From JAQSWP01 sp050185515 (lineage in GTDB: Bacteria; Pseudomonadota; Alphaproteobacteria; Reyranellales; JAQSWP01): a stretch of 24,342 nucleotides of DNA. Location of the stretch: NCBI GenBank assembly GCA_050185515.1, contig JBFWZG010000041.1, positions 1 to 24,342 on the forward strand, read 5' to 3'. Below the pieces are notes generated by a model. That model was not told the DNA's origin and did no database searches. It was given only the letters and a program-made list of their open reading frames with translations. Made by a program: the position numbers and the translations under genes. Of the stretch, positions 1-6,981 are shown piece by piece (position 1 is the first letter of the stretch; every line of letters starts with the position of its first letter).

Positions 1-1
1 G

Positions 2-196
2 GCAGAATTGCTGCAGGCCAGCCTGCCGCTCAGGGCGCTGGCGCTGGCTGGGCTGGTGGCGGGCGGCGGCGCCGTCTACGGCGCCCTGGTGCTGCTGCTG
101 AAGGCCGGCAGCATCGCCGGCTTGCGCGCCAGCCTTCGGCGCCAGCCCGGCGTGAAGCCCGAACCGGGCGCTGGCGAAGACGCTGGCGGGCGCTAG
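2..196 (+). CDS. murJ: MurJ lipid II flippase, C-terminal end only (partial)
   Basis: The reading frame is open from the window edge and ends at TAG 194-196, leaving about 64 residues. It shows one hydrophobic segment rich in Ala, Leu and Gly followed by a short basic tail, which resembles the last transmembrane helix and cytosolic end of MurJ/MviN family proteins. MurJ flips lipid II across the inner membrane for peptidoglycan synthesis. The assignment rests on this ending and on position, because murJ directly upstream of trpS is a common order in alphaproteobacteria. The fragment has no diagnostic motif of its own, so another polytopic membrane protein is possible. Confidence 0.6.
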   Translation, partial: AELLQASLPLRALALAGLVAGGGAVYGALVLLLKAGSIAGLRASLRRQPGVKPEPGAGEDAGGR

Positions 197-215
197 CAAT
201 GTTTCATGCAGCGGC

Positions 216-245
216 TTGACCTGACCCCCTTCGCGGGAGGATAAC
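216..245 (+). promoter_or_regulatory. candidate promoter of trpS
   Basis: TTGACC (216-221) and GATAAC (240-245) are separated by 18 bp and lie about 60 bp before the trpS start. The -35 box matches 5 of 6 sigma-70 consensus bases and the -10 box 4 of 6. A perfect 6-bp inverted repeat (CGCGGG 232-237, CCCGCG 245-250) brackets the -10 box; it may be an operator or chance in GC-rich DNA. Confidence 0.4.
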
Positions 246-306
246 CCGCGCCGGCCGGCGGCACGCCAAACCGTCGGTCCGATACCACATAGCGAGGGTC
301 CAAACC

Positions 307-1308
307 GTGAATCGCATCTTCTCGGGCGTCCAGCCCACCGGAAATCTCCATCTCGGCAACTATCTCGGGGCCATCCGCAACTTCGTGCGGCTGCAGGCCG
401 ACTACGAGTGCATCTATTGCGTCGTCGACCAGCACGCCATCACCATGTGGCAGGAGCCGGCCGAACTGCGGCGGGCCACCCGCGAGGTCGCCGCCGCCTT
501 CATCGCCGCCGGCGTCGACGCGAAAAAGCAGATCATCTTCAACCAGTCCGCCGTGCCGGCGCATTCGCAGCTGGCCTGGGTGTTCAACTGCGTCGCCCGC
601 ATCGGCTGGCTGAACCGCATGACCCAGTTCAAGGAGAAGGCCGGCAAGGACCGCGAGAACGCCTCGGCCGGGCTCTACGTCTATCCCAACCTGATGGCGG
701 CCGACATTCTCGCCTACAAGGCCACGCATGTGCCGGTGGGCGAGGACCAGAAGCAGCATCTCGAGCTGACGCGGGACATCGCGCAGAAGTTCAACAACGA
801 TTTCGGCGCACCCGACTTCTTCCCGCTGACCGAACCGCTGATCCTCGGCGAGGCGACTCGGGTGATGAGCCTGCGCGACGGATCGAAGAAGATGAGCAAG
901 TCGGATCCGTCCGACTATTCGCGCATCAACCTGACCGACGATGCCGACGCCATCGCGCTGAAGATCCGCAAGGCCAAGACCGATCCGCTGCCCATGCCCG
1001 AGGCCGAGTCGGAAGCGGAGACGCGGCCGGAGGTCGACAATCTGCTCGGCATCTACGCCGCCCTAGCCGACCGGCCGCGCGGCGAGATCCTGGCGGATTT
1101 CGCCGGCAAGGAGTTCTCCTTCTTCAAGAAGGCGCTCACCGACCTCGCCGTCGAGAAGCTGGGTCCGATCAACGCCGACATGAAGCGGCTGATGGGCGAT
1201 GCCGGCTACGTCGAGTCGGTGCTGCGCGACGGTGCGGCGCGCGCCAACGCCATCGCCGAGCCGATCCTGCGCGAGGTCTACGACATCGTCGGCTTCCTGC
1301 GCCCCTGA
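307..1308 (+). CDS. trpS: tryptophanyl-tRNA synthetase
   Basis: A class I aminoacyl-tRNA synthetase that charges tRNA-Trp with tryptophan in the cytosol. The 333 residues match the usual bacterial TrpRS length. The N-terminus carries the family signature SGVQPTGNLHLGNYLGA, whose HLGN is the HIGH-type ATP-binding motif (residues 15-18). The second signature, KMSKS, is at residues 195-199. The start is GTG 307, with a GAGGG ribosome-binding stretch about 9 nt upstream. It is followed after 13 nt by the panE-like gene, so the two are probably co-transcribed. A 358-aa open frame overlaps it but is a compositional shadow. Confidence 0.97.
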   Translation: MNRIFSGVQPTGNLHLGNYLGAIRNFVRLQADYECIYCVVDQHAITMWQEPAELRRATREVAAAFIAAGVDAKKQIIFNQSAVPAHSQLAWVFNCVARIGWLNRMTQFKEKAGKDRENASAGLYVYPNLMAADILAYKATHVPVGEDQKQHLELTRDIAQKFNNDFGAPDFFPLTEPLILGEATRVMSLRDGSKKMSKSDPSDYSRINLTDDADAIALKIRKAKTDPLPMPEAESEAETRPEVDNLLGIYAALADRPRGEILADFAGKEFSFFKKALTDLAVEKLGPINADMKRLMGDAGYVESVLRDGAARANAIAEPILREVYDIVGFLRP

Positions 1309-1321
1309 CACGGAGAGCGAC

Positions 1322-2245
1322 ATGCGCGTACTGGTTCTGGGGGCCGGCGGCACCGGCGGCTATTTCGGCGGCCGCCTGGTCGAAATCGGACGCGATGTCG
1401 CCTTCCTGGTGCGGCCCAGGCGCGCGGCGGAACTGGCCGAACGCGGGCTGGTCATCAAGAGCAAGGAAGGCGATGCGACGCTGAAGGTGCGGACCGTCAG
1501 CGCCGAGCGGCCGGGCGGGCCCTACGACATCGTGCTGCTGACCTGCAAGGCCTACGATCTCGGCTCGGCCATGGACAGCATCGCCGGCGCCGTCGGCCCG
1601 ACCACCGCCATCGTGCCGCTGCTCAACGGGCTGAAGCACCTGGAAGCGCTCGACGCGCGCTTCGGCCGCGAGCGCGTGGTCGGCGGGCTGTGCCAGATCG
1701 GCGCCACGCTGGGGCCGAACAACGAAATCCTGCATCTCGACTTCGCCCAGAACCTGGTGTTCGGCGAGCGCGAGGGCGGCGGCAGCGAGCGTCTGGCCAG
1801 GTTCGCAGCCCTGTTCGACGGCGCCAAGGCGAGCGGACGCCAGAGCGAGGCGATCATGCTGGAGATGTGGGAGAAGTTCGTCTTCCTCTGCACGCTGGCC
1901 GCCATGTCGACCCTGTTCCGCAACACGATCGGCAACATCGTCGCCGCGCCCGAGGGCGAGGCCATCATCCGCGAATGCTTCGCCGAGTGCATCGCCGTCG
2001 CCGCGGCATCGGGCCACGCCCCGCGCCCCGACTACGTCGCGCGCATGACCGCCTTCCTGGTCGAGAAGGGCGCGCCGCGCAAGGGCTCGATGGCGCGCGA
2101 CATCGAGCGCGGCAACCGCGTCGAGGCCGACCACATCGTCGGCGACATGCTGGCGCGGGCCCGGGCGCTGGGCGTCGCCGCGCCGACATTGCGGGTTTCG
2201 TACAATGCGCTGAAGGCCTACGAGGCGGCGCGCGAAACGGCCTGA
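1322..2245 (+). CDS. panE: 2-dehydropantoate 2-reductase family protein (ketopantoate reductase)
   Basis: This family reduces ketopantoate to pantoate with NADPH in pantothenate and coenzyme A synthesis. The 307-residue protein opens with a Rossmann dinucleotide motif, GAGGTGG (residues 7-13). It also has the conserved TCKAYD (K76) and LLNGL (N102) positions, and a Lys in MWEKFVF (K185) where the family has its catalytic lysine. The C-terminal domain has KGSMARDIERGNRVEAD, the usual substrate-binding region. I chose ATG 1322 because GGAGAG lies just upstream and the Rossmann fold starts there; the open frame extends back into trpS. Bacteria often carry several PanE paralogues, so true ketopantoate specificity is likely but not proven. 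Confidence 0.85.
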   Translation: MRVLVLGAGGTGGYFGGRLVEIGRDVAFLVRPRRAAELAERGLVIKSKEGDATLKVRTVSAERPGGPYDIVLLTCKAYDLGSAMDSIAGAVGPTTAIVPLLNGLKHLEALDARFGRERVVGGLCQIGATLGPNNEILHLDFAQNLVFGEREGGGSERLARFAALFDGAKASGRQSEAIMLEMWEKFVFLCTLAAMSTLFRNTIGNIVAAPEGEAIIRECFAECIAVAAASGHAPRPDYVARMTAFLVEKGAPRKGSMARDIERGNRVEADHIVGDMLARARALGVAAPTLRVSYNALKAYEAARETA

Positions 2246-2252
2246 CGGGCTT

Positions 2253-3209
2253 TCAGGCGGACAACGCCTGCCTGAGGGCCGCGCCGGCGGCGGCAATGGC
2301 GCGGTTGGCGGTGGCGACGAGGCCGCCCATGCCGATGAAACCGTGCACCATTCCGCCATACTCGAGATAGTCGACGGTGTTGCCTTCCTGCGCCAGGCGG
2401 CGGGCATAGGCGCGCCCCTCGTCGCACAGCGGATCGAAGCCGGCGGTGATGACATGCGCCGGCGGCAGGCCCTGCAGCGACGGCGCGAACAGCGGCGACG
2501 CGCGCCAGTCGCGCCGGTCGGCGTCCTTCATGTAGTGGTCGATGAACCACGCCATGGCGTCGCGCGTCAGCAGATAGCCGTCGCCATAGCGCGTCAGCGA
2601 GTCGTGCATCATGGTCATGTCGGTGGCCGGATAGATCAGCAACTGCAGCCTGAACGAGGGCGCGTTGCCGCCGGCGGCCAGCGCGTCGCGCGCCATAAGC
2701 GCCACCACCGCCGCAATGTTGCCGCCGGCGCTGTCGCCGCCCACTGCCAGGCGATGCCCGTCGATGCGCAGATCGCCGCCATGCGTCGCCAGCCACGACG
2801 CCACCGCATAGGCGTCGTCGATGGCGGCGGGAAAGCGGTGCTCTGGCGCCTTGCGGTAGTTGACCGACACCACGGCGCAGCCCGACGCCGCGGCAAGCTG
2901 GCGGCAGGTAACGTCGTGCGTGTCGAGATCGCCGATCACCCAGCCGCCGCCGTGATAGTAGACCAGCGCCGGAATCAGCTCGTTGTCCGGGTGGCCCGGC
3001 GGGCGGAAATGGCGCAGCGGCACCGGCCCGTGCGGCGTCGGCGCCGCCAGTTCCTCGACCTTGGCCATCGCCGGCGGCGGCGGCTGCAGCGGCACGCGCG
3101 TGTCCCTGAACATTTGGCGCGCCTCGCCCGGCGACAGCGTATGCATCAGCGGCCGGCCGGCCTTGGCCGCCGCTTCGAGAACCGCCGCCACCTGCGGATC
3201 GAGCGCCAT
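2253..3209 (-). CDS. alpha/beta hydrolase, hormone-sensitive-lipase family esterase
   Basis: A 318-residue carboxylic ester hydrolase of the HSL (bacterial family IV) type, probably cytosolic, with no signal peptide. The oxyanion-hole motif YYHGGGWV is at residues 84-91 and the nucleophile motif GDSAGGN has Ser160. The remaining triad members are Asp259 in AGFDPLCDEG and His289 in MVHGF. A helical N-terminal cap region precedes the HGGG motif, as in this family. The start ATG is preceded on its strand by GGTGAGGAAATC, a good ribosome-binding site. It converges on the panE-like gene with a 7-bp gap and diverges from the DUF2333 gene. The substrate cannot be told from sequence; short-chain esters are typical. 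Confidence 0.92.
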   Translation of the reverse strand: MALDPQVAAVLEAAAKAGRPLMHTLSPGEARQMFRDTRVPLQPPPPAMAKVEELAAPTPHGPVPLRHFRPPGHPDNELIPALVYYHGGGWVIGDLDTHDVTCRQLAAASGCAVVSVNYRKAPEHRFPAAIDDAYAVASWLATHGGDLRIDGHRLAVGGDSAGGNIAAVVALMARDALAAGGNAPSFRLQLLIYPATDMTMMHDSLTRYGDGYLLTRDAMAWFIDHYMKDADRRDWRASPLFAPSLQGLPPAHVITAGFDPLCDEGRAYARRLAQEGNTVDYLEYGGMVHGFIGMGGLVATANRAIAAAGAALRQALSA

Positions 3210-3305
3210 GATTTCCTCACCTTCGCGACTGATTGCGTCTAATCTGGCCGGATGATCGCCCCGGCAGATTTCGCGCGCAACCCCGCGAGCTTCGACGTTG
3301 CCTCG

Positions 3306-3333
3306 TTGACGATGGGCCGTCGCGCCCTACATA
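3306..3333 (+). promoter_or_regulatory. candidate promoter of the DUF2333 gene
   Basis: TTGACGA (3306-3312) is followed after 13 bp by CCTACATA (3326-3333). This fits the alphaproteobacterial housekeeping pattern known from Caulobacter (TTGACGS, N10-14, GCTANAWC) at most positions. The ATG at 3350 is only 16 bp beyond the -10 box and lacks a clear Shine-Dalgarno sequence, so the mRNA may have a very short leader. It lies in the 140-bp divergent gap 3210-3349, where I see nothing else. Confidence 0.5.
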
Positions 3334-3349
3334 GGGTTCTGGCCCGCTC

Positions 3350-4363
3350 ATGACCTTCGATCCCGAATTCACCCCCGAACCCGCCCCGCGCCTGTCGTGG
3401 TGGGAACGGTTGCGGCTGCGCCTCGCCAGCGGCGGCGCCTCGGACGGGCGCGGCGGCCGGGTGGCCCGGCGCGTGCTCTACGTCGTGCTGGCCATTCTGC
3501 TGCTCTACTACCCGATCGGCATGATCTGGATCCACAGCGTCGACGACAATCCGGACTTCCAGGCCGCGACGACGGCGCCCGGCGAGAGCCGCATGGTGGC
3601 GATGATGGTGGCGCTGGTCGACCGCGAGACCGACCAGCATCGCTGGACGCCCAACGATCCGTTCTTCATTCCCTCCTACATGCTCGACAACATGCCGAAC
3701 TACCAGACCGGCATGATGGGCGCTCTCTCGCGCATCGCGGTCGAGCTGACCGACCATATCGGCCGCGCCCGCGGCACCAGCCAGGCCGACCCTGACCTGG
3801 AGAAGGCCGCCGGCAGCCTCAAATATCCCGGCCACATCTGGATCTGGGATCCGTCGATCTCGATCTGGCCGACCGCGACCTCCGAGCAGCAGTACCAGGC
3901 GGGGATGCGGGCGCTGATCGCCTACAACAAGCGGCTGGCCCAGGGCCAGGCGGTGTTCGAGCGACGTTCCGACAATCTGCAGGCCGCGCTCGAGCGCATC
4001 GCCGCCGACATGGGCTCGATGTCGGCCACGGTCGACCAGCACATCACCCAGCACGCCGGCTCGCTGTTCGACCTGACGGTCGACGACGTCTACTACGCGA
4101 ACAAGGGCCGTCTCTACGTCTACTATCTGGTGCTGCGCGAGATGGGGCACGACTACGAGGCGGTGATCCGCGAGCGCAACCTGGGCACCGTATGGGGCCA
4201 GATGGTCGACAGCTTCCGCACCGCCTCGGTGCTCCAGCCGCTGGTGGTGATGAACGGCCGGCCCGATGCGCAGGCGCTGCCGAGCCACCTGACGGCGCAG
4301 GGCTTCTACCTGATGCGCGCGCGCACCCAGCTCTACGAAGTCATCAACATCCTGCTGAAGTAG
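3350..4363 (+). CDS. DUF2333 family inner-membrane protein
   Basis: I recognise this as a DUF2333 protein by the block MLDNMPNYQTG followed by SQADPDLEKAAG and a later SEQQYQAGMRALIAYNKRL segment. The family is widespread in proteobacteria and has no established function. The 337-residue protein has a short cytosolic N-terminus with Pro/Glu and Arg-rich stretches and one transmembrane helix at about residues 41-60. A largely helical domain of some 275 residues follows and should face the periplasm. It has no cysteine-rich or catalytic motif I can name. The start at ATG 3350 fits the candidate promoter just upstream. The gene is 129 bp from the TSUP permease start on the same strand, so linkage to that cluster is possible but not shown. 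Confidence 0.85.
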   Translation: MTFDPEFTPEPAPRLSWWERLRLRLASGGASDGRGGRVARRVLYVVLAILLLYYPIGMIWIHSVDDNPDFQAATTAPGESRMVAMMVALVDRETDQHRWTPNDPFFIPSYMLDNMPNYQTGMMGALSRIAVELTDHIGRARGTSQADPDLEKAAGSLKYPGHIWIWDPSISIWPTATSEQQYQAGMRALIAYNKRLAQGQAVFERRSDNLQAALERIAADMGSMSATVDQHITQHAGSLFDLTVDDVYYANKGRLYVYYLVLREMGHDYEAVIRERNLGTVWGQMVDSFRTASVLQPLVVMNGRPDAQALPSHLTAQGFYLMRARTQLYEVINILLK

Positions 4364-4481
4364 CGACGGCGCCGCCGCTGTGGCGCGATTGCCGCGCGCA
4401 AGGGTGAATTGCGCCAGTGCGCCGCGCTAAGGCTTGAATGCCGGCGGCTTGAGGCGCAAAAAGGCTGGGACTCGCTCCCGC

Positions 4482-4495
4482 CGGAAGCCCAATTG
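4482..4495 (+). promoter_or_regulatory. Shine-Dalgarno and TTG start that set the permease N-terminus
   Basis: GGAAG (4482-4486) sits 6 nt before TTG 4493-4495. Starting there gives an N-terminus ELYLPIAEMSVN, which resembles related alphaproteobacterial TSUP proteins. The ATG at 4520 would remove this conserved stretch, and the longer open frame from 4409 adds residues unlike the family. Confidence 0.5.
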
Positions 4496-5413
4496 GAACT
4501 TTATCTGCCGATCGCCGAAATGTCGGTCAATGCGCTGGCCCTGCTGGCGCTGGGGCTCTTCGCCGGGTTCCTGTCCGGCCTGTTCGGCATCGGCGGCGGC
4601 TTCCTGCTCACCCCGGCACTGATCTTCATCGGCGTGCCGCCGGCGGTGGCGGTGGGCAGCCAGGCGCCGCAGATCCTCGCCACCTCGGTTTCCTCGCTCG
4701 ACCAGCAATGGCGGCGCGGCAATGTGGACCTGCGCATGGGCGCGACCATGCTGACCGGCGGCCTGGCGGGATCGGCGCTGGGCGTGCAGCTGTTCGGCTA
4801 TCTCAAGACGATCGGCCAGATCGACGTGGTGATCGCGCTCGCCTTCATCGTCATGCTCTCCAGCATGGGCGGGCTGATGCTGGCGGAAAGCAGCCGCGCC
4901 ATCTGGCGCCAGCGGCGGCAGACCACGCCGGCGCGGCGCAAGCTGCACCAGCACTACTGGGTGGCGCGCTGGCCGCTGAAAGTGCGCTATCCGAAGTCGC
5001 GGCTCTACATCTCCATCTTCCTGCCGCTGCTGCTCGGGCTGGGCGGCGGCGTGCTGTCGGCGATCATGGGCATCGGCGGCGGCTTCCTGCTGGTCCCGGC
5101 CATGATCTACCTGCTCGGCATGCCGACCCTGCTGGTGATCGGCACCTCGGCGCTGCAGATCGTGTTCGTCGCCGCCAACGTCACCCTGCTGCAGGCCTGG
5201 CAGAACCAGACGGTCGATCTGCTGCTGGCGCTGGTGATGATCGCCGGCGGCGTGATCGGCGCGCCGCTGGGCAGTCGCCTGTCGACCCGCCTGCCGGGCG
5301 AACAGCTGCGCGCGCTGCTGGCCCTGCTGCTGGTCGGCATGGCCATCAAGCTGCTGATCGACATGGTGGTGACGCCGGAGGAAATTTTCGTGCTCGGCGG
5401 ATCGGGGAGCTGA
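4493..5413 (+). CDS. TauE/SafE (TSUP) family sulfite/sulfonate-type exporter
   Basis: A polytopic inner-membrane permease of about 306 residues. The two halves carry the same signature, GLFGIGGGFLLTPALIF near the N-terminus and IMGIGGGFLLVPAMIY in the second half, which is the inverted-repeat architecture of the TSUP superfamily. Around eight hydrophobic segments are visible, with a basic loop (residues around 140-165) between the halves. TSUP members move sulfite, sulfoacetate, taurine or other sulfur-containing anions, but specificity varies, so no symbol is given. The stop codon is 2 nt from the ATG of the TIGR02186 gene, indicating an operon. ATG 4520 is an alternative start. Confidence 0.9.
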   Translation: MELYLPIAEMSVNALALLALGLFAGFLSGLFGIGGGFLLTPALIFIGVPPAVAVGSQAPQILATSVSSLDQQWRRGNVDLRMGATMLTGGLAGSALGVQLFGYLKTIGQIDVVIALAFIVMLSSMGGLMLAESSRAIWRQRRQTTPARRKLHQHYWVARWPLKVRYPKSRLYISIFLPLLLGLGGGVLSAIMGIGGGFLLVPAMIYLLGMPTLLVIGTSALQIVFVAANVTLLQAWQNQTVDLLLALVMIAGGVIGAPLGSRLSTRLPGEQLRALLALLLVGMAIKLLIDMVVTPEEIFVLGGSGS

Positions 5414-5415
5414 AG

Positions 5416-6159
5416 ATGGCGCGGCGCCTGCCCCTTTCCATTCTTTGGGCGCTGCTGCTGGCGCCGGCGCCGGTTGCCGCGCAGGCGCCCGAGCGCGCCC
5501 TGAGCGTCGATCTGGCGCGCGACCGGGTGTCGATCACCTCGGGCTTCAGCGGCACGGACCTGCTGCTGTTCGGCGCCGTCGACCGTCTGTCCGACATCGT
5601 CGTCGTCGTCACCAGCCTCGACACCGAACGCCAGACGGTGGTGCGCAAGCAGCGCGTGTTCGGCATCTGGCTCAATCGCGGCGCCGTCACCTTCACCAGG
5701 GTGCCGCCCCTCTACACCTACGCCAGCACCCGGCCGCTGGCCGAGGTGGCGCCGCGCGCGGTGCGCGAACCCAACAAGCTCGGCCTCGATTCGCTCGACA
5801 TCGAGCCCGACGATCCCGCCTTCGCCGAATACCGTGCCGGGCTGATCCGCGCCAAGCAGCGGCTCGGCCTCTATTCCGCCCTGCCGGCGAAGGTCGAGTT
5901 CAAGGACGAGCGCCTGTTCCGCACCAGCCTGCACTTCCCCGCCCAGCTGGCGCCCGGACGCTACCAGGTCAAGGTCATCCAGCTGCGCGATGGGCGCATC
6001 GTCGATGCCGCGACGAGGCCGCTGTTCGTCGACAAGGTCGGCGTCGGCGCCGCCGTCTCGCAGCTGGCCGAGCGCCAGGGCCTGCTCTACGGGCTGTTTG
6101 CCATCGCCGTCGCGGCGGTGGCAGGATTGCTCAGCGGCTACGCCTTCCGTCGCAGCTGA
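5416..6159 (+). CDS. TIGR02186 / Alph_Pro_TM family membrane-anchored extracytoplasmic protein
   Basis: The 247-residue protein fits the alphaproteobacterial family TIGR02186 (Alph_Pro_TM, PF09608), whose function is unknown. A signal peptide (residues 1 to about 22, hydrophobic core then PVAAQA) leads to a beta-rich domain of roughly 190 residues beginning with SVDLARDRVSITSGFSGTDLLLFG. A single C-terminal transmembrane helix (about 221-242) ends in a short basic tail. The bulk should therefore sit in the periplasm, tethered by the C-terminus. No cysteine or metal-binding cluster is visible. It starts 2 nt after the TSUP permease and is followed 22 nt later by a universal stress protein, so it is probably a partner of the transporter. 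That partnership is inference from gene order. Confidence 0.85.
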   Translation: MARRLPLSILWALLLAPAPVAAQAPERALSVDLARDRVSITSGFSGTDLLLFGAVDRLSDIVVVVTSLDTERQTVVRKQRVFGIWLNRGAVTFTRVPPLYTYASTRPLAEVAPRAVREPNKLGLDSLDIEPDDPAFAEYRAGLIRAKQRLGLYSALPAKVEFKDERLFRTSLHFPAQLAPGRYQVKVIQLRDGRIVDAATRPLFVDKVGVGAAVSQLAERQGLLYGLFAIAVAAVAGLLSGYAFRRS

Positions 6160-6181
6160 GGCAGCGGGCCAGGAGGTTCAT

Positions 6182-6694
6182 GTGAGCGACAAGAGCGAAG
6201 CGAAGGCGGCGGCCAAACCGGCGGAGAAGCCGGCCGAACGCGTCTTCCTCGTCGTCGTCGACGACACGCCCGAACTGCTGACGGCGCTGCGCTACGCCAG
6301 CCGTCGCGCCAAGCGCACCGGCGGCGTGGTCGCCATGCTCTACGTCATCGAGCCGATCGAGCAGCAGTCCTGGGGCGCGGTCAACGAGCTGATGCGACAG
6401 GAGGCGCGCGAGCAGGGCGAGGAGGTGCTGCACCGCTTCTCCGAGCTGGTCGTGGCGCTGACCGGCCAGCTGCCGCGCACCATCGTGCGCGAAGGCAACC
6501 GCCGCGAGGAACTGCTCAAGCTCATTGCCGAGGATCCCACCATCTCGATCCTGGTGCTCGGCGCGGCCACCGGGGCCGAGGGCCCCGGGCCGCTGGTCAC
6601 CGCGCTGGCCGGCAAGCATGCCGGATCGCTGCGCGTGCCCATCACCATCGTGCCCGGCAGCCTCAACGAGGAGCAGGTCGACGCCATCAGCTGA
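6182..6694 (+). CDS. universal stress protein (UspA family)
   Basis: A 170-residue single-domain USP: a charged Ala/Lys/Pro N-terminal extension of about 20 residues, then RVFLVVVDDTPELLTALRYASRRAKRTGG and a Rossmann-like alpha/beta fold. It ends with the strand VPITIVPGS. The stretch ILVLGAATGAEGPGPL occupies the place of the ATP-binding G-x2-G-x9-G-S/T motif but is imperfect, so nucleotide binding is uncertain. The start is decided by AGGAGGT (6171-6177): GTG 6182 opens the frame, whereas the overlapping ATG at 6180 is immediately followed by TGA. It is the third gene of the TSUP/TIGR02186 cluster and may sense the state that the transporter responds to. Confidence 0.85.
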   Translation: MSDKSEAKAAAKPAEKPAERVFLVVVDDTPELLTALRYASRRAKRTGGVVAMLYVIEPIEQQSWGAVNELMRQEAREQGEEVLHRFSELVVALTGQLPRTIVREGNRREELLKLIAEDPTISILVLGAATGAEGPGPLVTALAGKHAGSLRVPITIVPGSLNEEQVDAIS

Positions 6695-6765
6695 CGAATC
6701 CGGAATCCGGATTCACGGCCGATTTGCGGCGACGATTGGGGCCTGTTCGTCCCGAATCGCCACAA

Positions 6766-6786
6766 TTCCGACGAAATCAGTCGGAA
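6766..6786. repeat. inverted repeat TTCCGAC-N7-GTCGGAA
   Basis: Perfect 7-bp arms (6766-6772 and 6780-6786) around a 7-nt centre, in an AT-rich pocket 71 bp after the USP stop and 40 bp upstream of the candidate nfu -35 box. No T-run follows it, so it is more like a protein-binding site or mRNA 3'-end hairpin than a canonical terminator. Confidence 0.4.
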
Positions 6787-6825
6787 ATAAATATTGTTGA
6801 AAATCAACTACTTGACCGCGTTCCT

Positions 6826-6855
6826 TTGAGACCATCCAAGGGCGGAGGGTAAAAT
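6826..6855 (+). promoter_or_regulatory. candidate sigma-70 promoter upstream of nfu
   Basis: TTGAGA (6826-6831) and TAAAAT (6850-6855) are spaced by 18 bp, each matching 5 of 6 consensus bases. This is one of the two best promoter matches in the window. Transcription would begin near 6862, about 120 nt before the nfu start. A second TTGACC (6812-6817) lies just upstream. Confidence 0.55.
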
Positions 6856-6870
6856 TCGCTTGATCCGCCC
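6840..6870. promoter_or_regulatory. inverted repeat GGGCGGA-N17-TCCGCCC flanking the -10 box
   Basis: Perfect 7-bp arms (6840-6846, 6864-6870) enclose TAAAAT and the expected transcription start. The placement suits an operator. A chance origin in GC-rich DNA is possible. Confidence 0.35.
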
Positions 6871-6900
6871 CCCGTCGCCGCTTATGTCCGCAGCACGAAT

Positions 6901-6922
6901 GGGCGCCCAGGCGCTCTTTTTT
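6901..6922 (+). terminator. intrinsic-terminator-like hairpin in the nfu leader
   Basis: GGGCGC (6901-6906), loop CCAG and GCGCTC (6911-6916) form a 6-bp stem with one G-U pair, followed at once by six T (6917-6922). It lies between the candidate promoter and the nfu ribosome-binding site, so it could attenuate nfu, or simply end transcripts from upstream genes. Confidence 0.5.
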
Positions 6923-6981
6923 GATGCTCGGTGGCCGGGCGCGTCCCGTGCGCGCCGGCCGCCTGCGAAAAGGAGACTGTC

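Noticed and set aside
2343..3242. 299-codon plus-strand frame opposite the esterase
   Set aside because: Extremely Arg/His/Gln-rich, with no recognisable domain, and it mirrors the esterase gene, which has a full catalytic triad.
6180..6185. ATGTGA start-stop overlapping the usp start codon
   Set aside because: The ATG is only 2 nt from the Shine-Dalgarno sequence, too close for good initiation; GTG 6182 is properly spaced and opens the real frame.
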